From Planctomycetota bacterium (lineage in GTDB: Bacteria > Planctomycetota > Phycisphaerae > Phycisphaerales > UBA5793): DNA of 64,000 bases. Positions 8,211 to 16,524 of the stretch are shown here, piece after piece. The notes under the pieces are model-generated. The model was not told where the DNA came from. It did not search any database and worked only from the letters and a program-made list of their open reading frames with translations. A program made the position numbers and the translations under genes. Within the stretch, counting starts at the first letter, position 1. The number at the start of each line of letters is the position of its first letter. Location of the stretch: contig CAUJHZ010000074.1 of the NCBI GenBank assembly GCA_963205185.1, positions 26,833-90,832 on the forward strand, in the 5' to 3' direction.

Positions 8211-9917
8211 CTACTGCACCTGCGTCGCCACGACGTTGCTCGCCTGGTTGTACTGCGCGGCCTGGAACCACACGCTGGCGCCCTGGGCGTTGCCCGGGAT
8301 GCGCAGCGTCCACGTCGCCGTGCCGCCGGCGTCGCTCACGGCGATGCCGCCCGCCTGCTGCGGACTCTGCAGCGAGAGCGTGATGTTGAGGAACGGCACG
8401 AAGAGATTGCCGGGTCCGACCGTGCTGTAGCCGAGATAGCAATTGCAATAGGGCTCGACGTTGCTCAACGTAAAGGTCGCGTCCTGCCCCGCGATGAGCG
8501 GGTCGGGACCGATCGTCAGTTCGGCGGGCGGCGCGGTGGTGTACTTGGCGACGTGCGAATCAACGCTCGTATTCAGGCCGACAGACGGACCTGCGACGAC
8601 GACGCGACCGGCGGCGTCGAGTTCGAGGGCGAACCAGACGTCGTCCGCGTGCGCCGGGCCGTCGTAGACCTGTTCATCGAGCAGATTGCCGGCGGGCGAG
8701 TACTTGAGCAGATAGGCGTCGTCGCCGCGCCCGTAGCCTTGCCAGCCGAAACCGGCGACGAGGATGTTGCCATCGGCGTCGACGGCGATGTCGTTGGCCC
8801 AATCGTCGCCGAACCACGCGCTGCGGTAGCGCTGGGCCCACGCTGTGTTGCCGTTGGCGTCGAATCGAACGGTGGCGAGGTCATACTCGCCGCCCGTGGT
8901 CATTGAGGCGCCGGTCACGTAGGCGCCGCCGCTTCCGTCAGGACGCACAAGCCAGCCGTAGTGGAAGCCTGTCGTGCCGCCGTAGCGGCCTTCCCACTGG
9001 AACGTTCCGGCGGCGTCGTACTTGACGGTGCAGTACTCGAAGTCGGAGTCTTGGGTATCGGAATCGGAAATACCCGAGGCATAGAGGTTGCCGGCCGCGT
9101 CGATCGAGATCGCGTAGAGCGATTCGCCGCGGTGGATCTGGCTGTCGAAGGAGCGGCTCCAGAGCAGGTTGCCGGCGGAGTCATACTTGAGAAGGCCGTA
9201 GTCCGAATTGCCGCTCGCGTTGGCGACGTCGCCGCCGACGTAGACATCGCCGGCGGGGCTGACCTCGATCACCCAGCCGAAGGAATGGCCGGTGGCGCCA
9301 CGGTGTGTGCGCAGCCACATCCGCGTGCCGTCTGGCGCGTACTTGATGGTGACGTACTCCCAGACGCCGTCTGCGGCATACTGGTAGCCGCAGACATAGA
9401 CGTTGCCGGATGCATCGGCGCCGACGGCCTCGATGCCGAAGGTTTCGTCGTCGCCGTGTCCCGGGCCGTCGTATCGGCGCGACCAGACGAGAGTTCCGCT
9501 GGAGTCGTACTTGAGAGTGACGATGTCGCGGTCGCCGTTGGCGTTGGGCGAGGTGCCGCAGGTGATGATGTTGTCGTTGCCGTCGATCACGTGCGAGCCG
9601 AACGTCTCTTCTCCGTGCCCGGTCCCGTCGTAGGTGTTCGTCCAGAGCAGGCGGCCGGTGCGATCGTACTTGCGCATCAGCATGTCGTAACCGGTGGACA
9701 GGTCGTAGACCCAGCCGACGGTGATTGCGTTGCCCTCGCTGTCGATCTTGAGGTTGAAGTCGACTTCTTCCTGCCCGGCGCCACTGTCGGTCCGGGTCTG
9801 CCAGACCGTTCGCCACTGCGCCAGCGAAGCCGACGCGGCGGCAAGGACGGCTCCAGCTGCGAGCGCGCATATGAACCACCTTCCCGCAAGGGGATGCCTC
9901 TTCTCTCTCCTGAACAT
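8211..9917 (-). CDS. Secreted SBBP-type beta-propeller protein with shared C-terminal domain
   Basis: A 568-residue exported protein. After a signal peptide (FICALAAGAVLAAASASLAQ) there are about eight repeats of roughly 47-50 residues with the pattern D..GN.YV.G.......D....KYD..G...W...Y, typical of SBBP (seven-bladed-propeller-like) repeats. Residues from about 463 form a separate beta-rich domain (SDAGGTATWTLRIPGN... towards the end) that resembles the C-terminus of the FG-GAP protein at 32151-33683. Start at ATG 9917 with CAGGAAAC upstream. Probably extracellular or surface exposed; no enzymatic motif is seen. The role is unknown. Confidence 0.85.
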   Translation of the reverse strand: MFRREKRHPLAGRWFICALAAGAVLAAASASLAQWRTVWQTRTDSGAGQEEVDFNLKIDSEGNAITVGWVYDLSTGYDMLMRKYDRTGRLLWTNTYDGTGHGEETFGSHVIDGNDNIITCGTSPNANGDRDIVTLKYDSSGTLVWSRRYDGPGHGDDETFGIEAVGADASGNVYVCGYQYAADGVWEYVTIKYAPDGTRMWLRTHRGATGHSFGWVIEVSPAGDVYVGGDVANASGNSDYGLLKYDSAGNLLWSRSFDSQIHRGESLYAISIDAAGNLYASGISDSDTQDSDFEYCTVKYDAAGTFQWEGRYGGTTGFHYGWLVRPDGSGGAYVTGASMTTGGEYDLATVRFDANGNTAWAQRYRSAWFGDDWANDIAVDADGNILVAGFGWQGYGRGDDAYLLKYSPAGNLLDEQVYDGPAHADDVWFALELDAAGRVVVAGPSVGLNTSVDSHVAKYTTAPPAELTIGPDPLIAGQDATFTLSNVEPYCNCYLGYSTVGPGNLFVPFLNITLSLQSPQQAGGIAVSDAGGTATWTLRIPGNAQGASVWFQAAQYNQASNVVATQVQ

Positions 9918-9989
9918 GGCTTTGTTTCCTGATTGTTCGGGGCGCGGCCGGCCGGTGGTCGAGCGCGCTCCTCAGCCACACATCCAAAC

Positions 9990-10013
9990 TCTCGCCGCGT
10001 TCGCGCGGCGAGA
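9990..10013. other. Perfect 10-bp hairpin with TTCG loop
   Basis: TCTCGCCGCG and CGCGGCGAGA flank a TTCG tetraloop. It lies 73 nt upstream of the beta-propeller gene start on the minus strand and downstream of clpX, so it may be a second clpX terminator or a structured 5' leader. No T-run follows on the minus strand beyond GTTTGG. Confidence 0.5.
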
Positions 10014-10078
10014 CACACGACGCATGAAGGTACGTCGGCGATCGCTTCAAGACAACGTCCGGGCGTGTGAGAAACGGA

Positions 10079-10105
10079 CGAGGCGGCCGACGTGCGGCCG
10101 CCTCG
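10079..10105 (-). terminator. clpX terminator
   Basis: Perfect 11-bp stem CGAGGCGGCCG/CGGCCGCCTCG with loop ACGTG, starting 30 nt past the clpX stop. On the minus strand it is followed by TCCGTTTCTC, a weak T-rich tail. Confidence 0.7.
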
Positions 10106-10134
10106 GGTGTGGCAAGTGTGGATTCGGTCGCGGC

Positions 10135-11478
<1,344 letters not shown>

Positions 11479-11607
11479 TGATCCACGTTCCCCTTGTCTG
11501 TAACTGCAACCGATCGCGTTATTTGCCGCAAGGCGCAGAGCCTGAGAGTTTATCGTCGAGCCGGGCCCTTCTCTTCAACGCTCGCCACAGAGCATCAGGG
11601 CCGGCAT

Positions 11608-11928
11608 TCATTTCTTCCCCTTGCGGCCGGTGTCCGATAGCCCGCGGGAACCAGCATCGGCTGAACTCGGTCCGGCTCGCTGCGCCGCGTCCCCGAGAGC
11701 AATGGCCCGCGCCGCCTGGTACTCCTCCTCCGTGAGATCGCCGCGCGACCGCATCGCGCGGAGATCCTGAAGCGTAAAAGCCGGCGCCCCTTGGTCTTCA
11801 GCGGCCCGCACGGCCCTCCGCACCATCACTACGACGACCGCGGCGGCGAGGATCAACCCCGCAAGCAAACCAAGCCACAACGCCAGGCCGGGCCAGTCGA
11901 TGTGCGGATCCGGCTGGAGTGTCGCCAT
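11608..11928 (-). CDS. Small membrane protein with SHOCT-like tail
   Basis: A 106-residue protein with one N-terminal membrane helix (LALWLGLLAGLILAAAVVVVMV), a basic stop-transfer segment, then LQDLRAMRSRGDLTEEEYQAAR, which matches the short C-terminal LxxLRxxGxITxEEY motif (SHOCT-like) found on many small membrane proteins. The tail is Ser/Gly/Lys-rich. Start at ATG 11928; a TTG lies one codon upstream. It is the gene upstream of clpX on the same strand, with a gap of about 130 nt. Function unknown. Confidence 0.7.
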   Translation of the reverse strand: MATLQPDPHIDWPGLALWLGLLAGLILAAAVVVVMVRRAVRAAEDQGAPAFTLQDLRAMRSRGDLTEEEYQAARAIALGDAAQRAGPSSADAGSRGLSDTGRKGKK

Positions 11929-12055
11929 CAACCAAGTCTAAACTGAAGCGGGCGACAAACAAGCGCCGTTATTGATGGAATCGCCCGCGGCGGCATTTTG
12001 TGCCCGTCACGATCGTTCGGGCATTGAACTGGCCGCGGCGGCGCAGGAGCAGGAC

Positions 12056-12937
12056 ATGTTTTCAAATCGTCGATTCGACCACCTTCATCGCGCGGGTATC
12101 GCGCTGACATTGGCGTGCCTGAGCGGCGCTGCATTCGCGCAGGACCAGCCCGCGACGCCGCCCGAAACGCCCCCGGCCGAGAAGCCGACCGAACAGACCG
12201 AGCCGACCGAGCCGCCGCCGCAGCGCTCGATTGAGGAGATTCGCCGCGCACTCGAGCGGGACGATCCAACGAACCCGACGACGCGCGTCGAAGCGCCGCG
12301 TGAGGCGGCGACGATCGAATTCGACCCCCTGCTGCCGCCGCGCGGCCGCCTGCTGCCCGAGGGTTCGTATCTCATGTCGCGCACCGGCGTGCTGACGCGC
12401 ACCGAGTCGCTGGGCGTGTTGCACTTTCTGCCCGATGCCGATCCGAATCGACCGCGCCAGCAGAACCAGGCGATGATGCTCATGCCCAGCCGGGTCACCG
12501 AGCGCATCGAGGCGAACCTGAATGAGGTCGCCACGAGCGGACCGGTCGAGATCTCGGGGCGGGTGTACGTCTACGAAGGCCGCAACTACTTCATGCCCAC
12601 GACCAATCCGTTTCGCACCGGCACGATGGTCACCACGAACCGCACGGACCTCGTGCGCGAGGGCGCGTTCATCGTTTCTCGCGCCGGGCGCATCAGCCGC
12701 TCGGACACCGGCGGCGAGTGGATGGTGACGTTTGACTCGGACAGCAGCGGGCTGATGGATCCGCCGATGGTGCTGCTGCCCTGCCGATTGCTCGAGCGTC
12801 TGGTGCGCGTGGCGCAGTCGGAAGGTGATGCGGCGCGGATCATCATCTCCGGCCAGGTGTACGCGTACCACAATGTGAACTACCTGCTGCCGACGGTAAT
12901 GCTGCGGCCGGTGAGCAGCGAGAATCTCTCGCCGTAA
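12056..12937 (+). CDS. Secreted hypothetical protein
   Basis: A 293-residue protein with a signal peptide (HRAGIALTLACLSGAAFAQ), then a Pro/Thr/Glu-rich linker (about residues 25-55), then a globular part with two similar halves. Each half has a pattern like EGSYLMSRTGVLTR or EGAFIVSRAGRISR and ends in a VYVYEGRNYFMPT or VYAYHNVNYLLPT motif, so it is an internal duplication. Start at ATG 12056 with AGGAGCAGG upstream. I do not recognise the family; an exported or periplasmic role is inferred from the signal peptide only. Confidence 0.75.
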   Translation: MFSNRRFDHLHRAGIALTLACLSGAAFAQDQPATPPETPPAEKPTEQTEPTEPPPQRSIEEIRRALERDDPTNPTTRVEAPREAATIEFDPLLPPRGRLLPEGSYLMSRTGVLTRTESLGVLHFLPDADPNRPRQQNQAMMLMPSRVTERIEANLNEVATSGPVEISGRVYVYEGRNYFMPTTNPFRTGTMVTTNRTDLVREGAFIVSRAGRISRSDTGGEWMVTFDSDSSGLMDPPMVLLPCRLLERLVRVAQSEGDAARIIISGQVYAYHNVNYLLPTVMLRPVSSENLSP

Positions 12938-13048
12938 GTTCGCCGTGACACAGCGTCGCGATCACTTCGGCGAAGGCTGGTGATCGGCGAATACGCTTCC
13001 TCACAGGCGCGGCTCGTCTCGGCCTGCGGCCTCGTCCATCCAAATCCA

Positions 13049-15448
13049 TCACCCGAAGAGTCGGGCGCGGATGGCGGCGAGTTGCCGGGCCTGCGCCTCG
13101 CCGTCTTTGGCGCCGCCTTGCCGCCAGGCGCTGATGTGATGGTCAAAAGTGCCGCGACTGAGCAGCAGGCCCGCCGCGTTGATGCGGCCGCTGCGCACGG
13201 CAAGCGCGTCAAGCAGGCGGCGCTGGCGGCGGCTCAGGCCAAGCCCGGCCGCGACGGCGCGATACGCCGGCCCGTGCCGCCGGGCATCGCGAACGCTCCA
13301 GCGCAGGGCGGCGAAAGTCGCGCCGACGACGCCGGCGCCGAGCAGCGCCACGCCCAAGGCGCTCCACGACAACCACGGCCAGTCCGATTCGCGTCCGACA
13401 AACGATCGCGAGATGTCGTTGAGGCGCGCCGACTGCGCCACGGACAGCGGCATGAGCGGCACTGCGGCCAGGCGCGAAAGGGGCCCGGCCGCCGCCGGCG
13501 CGGCTGACTTTGCGGGATGAAGTGCGGAGACTTCGCGCGGCGTCACCGCGCGCGCCGCGAGCCCGGCGTCCGCGCCTGACGGCGGCAGCGCGGGTCGATG
13601 CGCCGTCATCGCGGCCAGCAGACGACGGGCGGTGCGACGCGCGCGCTCGCGCACCGGTCGGCTCGCATCGCGCCGGGCCAGTTCGGCCACGCGCGTGGCG
13701 CAGGGCGTCAGCGCCGACACCTCCGCAGCCCACAGCGCGCTGAGGCGGTGCAGCGGCCGCGGATCGCCGAGCATCTGCTCGAGCCGCGCTGCCGCCGCGT
13801 CGCGGTCGATGCGGGCGATCGCGGCGATCGCATTGGCGCGCGGCCGATTGTCCGGCCCTTCGCAGAGTTGCTCGAGCGCGTCGCGGCAGGTTTCGATCAG
13901 CGGCGGAGCCAGAACTTCGATCGCATTGGCGCGAGTTCGCACGTCGGCGTGGCGCAGGCCGGCAAGCACGGCCTGGCGCGACGAGTCGCTGTCGATGGCG
14001 CCCAGCGCTTTGACCGCCGTGGCGCAGAGCCGCACATCCGCGCCGCGCGTGAGCGCGAGCAGTTCAAGTTCGACCTCGGCGAGGATCTGCAGATCGCCGG
14101 CCAGGCGGATGGCGCGGAGACACGTTTCGCGCTGTCGGGCGCTGAGGCGGCGGCGGATTTCGCTGATGATCGCCTCGGGCTGTTCGCGCATGAGCAGGCG
14201 CGCCGCGAGGCGGTGCTCGACGCGCGGCCCGCTGCCGGACCAGTGCGACCACATCGATTCGAAGTCGGCTCGGTTGGAGTGGGCCGCGGCGATGGCGCGC
14301 ACGCCGCGATGCGGGCTGCGGAGCAGCTGGCGCAGCGTGTCGGCCAGCCCCGCTGCGCGCCGCCGGATGCAGTGGCGCACCGCAAGCGTCGCGAGGCGCT
14401 CGTCTTCATCGAAGCAGAATCGCATTGCGACGGCGTCGGCGCGCTCATCGCGCAGAATTGTCAGAGCGCGGAATGCTGCAAGTCGGGCGCGCGGCGAACG
14501 AAATGCGAGGCCGTCGGACAGCCGCATGATCCGCTGCTCGTCGGGCATGGGCACGGTCATGATCCACTCGGGAAGCGCCACCTGCGCCGCCGCGTCGAGT
14601 TCGAGTGCGACCGCCGAGGGCGGCGCCGCCGGGCGGCGCGGATCGAGCCGACGCAGCCGCGCCTGCTGTTGCGGCAGGTGAAGCAGGTGGGCGCGATCGG
14701 CAATCATCGCGGCGAAGTGAGGCGTCGGAGCGAGGCGAGCGATGTGTTCCAGCGCCTGCGAGCCGAGCGAGTCGATTCCCAGCCACGTCAGCAGATGTGG
14801 CGCGAGCTGCTCATCGGGCAGGCGCTTCATGAAGCCGCGCATCGCCATGTGGGTTGGATGATCGCGATCAGCCATCCAGCGGCGCAGCGCCGGCCCCGGT
14901 GTGGCGATGAAGCGTGCCGCCGCGACGAGCACCGCCGTCTGCCGATGCTTCGGGTAGGAGTCGAGCGCCTCGGCCAGAGCCTCGTCGAGCCGCTGGGCTT
15001 CCGCCCTGCGGGCCCGCTCGTCGGACCCTCGGCCGAGGTGGGCCAGCGTGAGGCGGTCGATCGCCTCGGCCGCCGCCCGGCCCACGAGCGGGTCATGGTG
15101 CGAGAGGTTCTTTACCGCCTCGTCGAGTCCGCGAATCTGACCTGCTCGTCCGATCAACATTAATGCATTTCGACGCTGGACCGGCTCGGAGGCCTCGGCG
15201 GCGGCGGCGATGGCGGCCGGCGCGCCCCCGGCCAGGTCGGCGGTGCGGCGGCGCAGGTCATCATCCAGGTCGTGCCAGCGCCGGATGAGCACCCCCACGG
15301 CCTCGCCGCACGGCCGCTGCAGCAGCGCGTCTGCAAGTGCCGGACATTCGTCCACTTCCGCGTGCTCGAGCGCATCGACCAGCGCGGCGACGGCGGCGGC
15401 ATCGCTCAGGCGGTTCACGTGGCGCAGGCGGTGCTCGAGAGGCGGCAT
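13049..15448 (-). CDS. HEAT-repeat membrane protein
   Basis: A 799-residue, Ala/Arg-rich protein. The first about 600 residues are helical HEAT-like repeats (units such as ALVDALEHAEVDECPALADAL and AVLAGLRHADVRTRANAIEVL). One membrane helix follows near 690-715 (WLSWSALGVALLGAGVVGATFAAL). The cytoplasmic tail contains AAGLGLSRRQRRLLDALA and LLLSRGTFDHHI, a pattern I associate with planctomycete membrane-anchored proteins. Start at ATG 15448 with GGAAAG upstream. No catalytic motif is seen; a scaffolding role is inferred from the repeats. Confidence 0.75.
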   Translation of the reverse strand: MPPLEHRLRHVNRLSDAAAVAALVDALEHAEVDECPALADALLQRPCGEAVGVLIRRWHDLDDDLRRRTADLAGGAPAAIAAAAEASEPVQRRNALMLIGRAGQIRGLDEAVKNLSHHDPLVGRAAAEAIDRLTLAHLGRGSDERARRAEAQRLDEALAEALDSYPKHRQTAVLVAAARFIATPGPALRRWMADRDHPTHMAMRGFMKRLPDEQLAPHLLTWLGIDSLGSQALEHIARLAPTPHFAAMIADRAHLLHLPQQQARLRRLDPRRPAAPPSAVALELDAAAQVALPEWIMTVPMPDEQRIMRLSDGLAFRSPRARLAAFRALTILRDERADAVAMRFCFDEDERLATLAVRHCIRRRAAGLADTLRQLLRSPHRGVRAIAAAHSNRADFESMWSHWSGSGPRVEHRLAARLLMREQPEAIISEIRRRLSARQRETCLRAIRLAGDLQILAEVELELLALTRGADVRLCATAVKALGAIDSDSSRQAVLAGLRHADVRTRANAIEVLAPPLIETCRDALEQLCEGPDNRPRANAIAAIARIDRDAAAARLEQMLGDPRPLHRLSALWAAEVSALTPCATRVAELARRDASRPVRERARRTARRLLAAMTAHRPALPPSGADAGLAARAVTPREVSALHPAKSAAPAAAGPLSRLAAVPLMPLSVAQSARLNDISRSFVGRESDWPWLSWSALGVALLGAGVVGATFAALRWSVRDARRHGPAYRAVAAGLGLSRRQRRLLDALAVRSGRINAAGLLLSRGTFDHHISAWRQGGAKDGEAQARQLAAIRARLFG

Positions 15449-15632
15449 GCTGCTTTCCGTCTGGTGAATGTTCCGGTTCGGGCGGGATCGATTCGACCCG
15501 AATCATCCCGCGCCGATCAGTCGTCCATCGGCCAGTCGCGTGCAACCTCTGCAAGACTTGACGGTTGTCCTGTGCAGATCGACGACGTACGACTGATCCG
15601 TGAAATCAATTGCCGGGAAGTGAAAGGCCGGA

Positions 15633-15666
15633 GGGGAAAAGCGGGAATCAGATTGGGGGGAAGGGG
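15633..15666 (+). other. Putative G-quadruplex motif
   Basis: Four G-runs (15633-15636, 15643-15645, 15655-15660, 15663-15666) separated by loops of 2 to 9 nt lie on the plus strand just upstream of the DUF2617 gene. Formation is inferred from sequence only. Confidence 0.4.
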
Positions 15667-15691
15667 ATTTCCTCTGTTGGAAGGAGCCGAG

Positions 15692-16258
15692 ATGAGCACA
15701 CTGTCTCCGCGGGCGCTGGCGTCGCTGCAGGCCTACCGGCTCATGCTCTTCTCCCGCGCCGTGCATCCGGAGTTCTTTGAGATCCGCAAGCGCCGCGCCA
15801 GCCGCTCTCACCAGTATGAACTCGACACCTGGCTGGCGCGGGGCGCGCACGTCATCACCTTCACGCACGGCGGCGAGCACATCGTCGAAGTACTCACGCC
15901 CAACGAGCCCGCCGTGCCCCGGCGCGGCGTGGTCGAGTCGCTGCCCTGCGCGGGCGAGCGCGAGCACGAATCGCGCTTCGGCGGGCGGCTGAACTACATC
16001 ACCAGCGTGCAGACCGAGATCGTGTCCGAGAACCTCTATCGCGCGACGCTGCGCGAGATGCACGAGCACGCGGTGGAGAACAAGTCGCTCATGCACCGCT
16101 GGCGCGAGGACGACAGCCGCACCGACAGTCTCTCCGTGCTTGACGTGCAGTGCTACCCGTGGGAGGTGCACGCCCAGGCCTGGCACCTCGACGCCGGCTG
16201 CGGCCTGGTCCTGCGCTCGCAGGCGATCTTCGAGGTGCTGGCCCAGACGGACGAGTGA
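15692..16258 (+). CDS. DUF2617 family protein
   Basis: A 188-residue protein matching DUF2617: an early AYRLMLFSRAVHPEFFEI segment (family: LYGRPVHPELF.I), a Tyr-Glu-Leu-Asp strand, GAHVITFTHGGEHIVEVLT, then a C-terminal WEVHAQAWHLDAGCGLVLRSQAIFE. Start at ATG 15692, preceded by GGAAGGAG at a good distance; the frame is open far upstream but overlaps the HEAT gene on the other strand. Function of the family is unknown. It ends 27 nt before the ileS promoter. Confidence 0.75.
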   Translation: MSTLSPRALASLQAYRLMLFSRAVHPEFFEIRKRRASRSHQYELDTWLARGAHVITFTHGGEHIVEVLTPNEPAVPRRGVVESLPCAGEREHESRFGGRLNYITSVQTEIVSENLYRATLREMHEHAVENKSLMHRWREDDSRTDSLSVLDVQCYPWEVHAQAWHLDAGCGLVLRSQAIFEVLAQTDE

Positions 16259-16285
16259 GCCAGAGACTCGGACGCCGCTGGAGAC

Positions 16286-16313
16286 TTGATCCTCTTGCGC
16301 CGATGAGTACACT
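16286..16313 (+). promoter_or_regulatory. Promoter of the ileS leader
   Basis: TTGATC and TACACT separated by 16 nt resemble sigma-70 -35 and -10 boxes. A start about 7 nt downstream would put the leader-peptide ATG (16323) at or within a few bases of the 5' end, so the leader would be nearly leaderless. Confidence 0.5.
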
Positions 16314-16322
16314 CGATCGACC

Positions 16323-16379
16323 ATGAAGCCCCTGACCGCCGCCATCTCGATTCGCATCAGCATTACCAAGCCCCACTGA
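16323..16379 (+). CDS. Isoleucine-rich leader peptide of ileS
   Basis: An 18-codon frame reading MKPLTAAISIRISITKPH. Four of seven consecutive codons (residues 8-14) are isoleucine (ATC, ATT, ATC, ATT). It sits between a promoter-like sequence and two hairpins that precede ileS, the isoleucyl-tRNA synthetase gene. This is the expected layout for ribosome-mediated attenuation: scarce charged tRNA-Ile would stall a ribosome in the leader and change RNA folding. Known from amino-acid biosynthetic operons in other bacteria; here it is an inference from codon content and position. Confidence 0.7.
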   Translation: MKPLTAAISIRISITKPH

Positions 16380-16429
16380 GGCGGCGGGGAATCGGCGCGG
16401 CTCTGGCGAGCACCAGCAACAACCGATTT

Positions 16430-16454
16430 CAGGCCCCGCCTCCGGTGGGGCCTG
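16430..16454 (+). promoter_or_regulatory. Strong hairpin in the ileS leader
   Basis: CAGGCCCC pairs with GGGGCCTG, extended inward by a G-T and two C-G pairs around TCC, giving an 11-bp stem. It begins 51 nt after the leader-peptide stop. Followed by TTGCGTTGG, a poor U-tract. It could be an attenuator stem or an antiterminator/pause hairpin. Confidence 0.6.
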
Positions 16455-16488
16455 TTGCGTTGGTCCGGTAGACTTGCACCCACGAGTT

Positions 16489-16510
16489 GACCGCCTGCGG
16501 TCGCTTTTTC
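16489..16510 (+). terminator. Candidate attenuator terminator just before ileS
   Basis: Short stem GACCG(CCTG)CGGTC followed after two bases by TTTTT (16505-16509). It ends about 15 nt before the ileS ATG. The stem is only 5-6 bp, so it may need an alternative fold to act. It fits an attenuator position between leader peptide and gene. Confidence 0.45.
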
Positions 16511-16524
16511 GAGAGAATCCAGCC

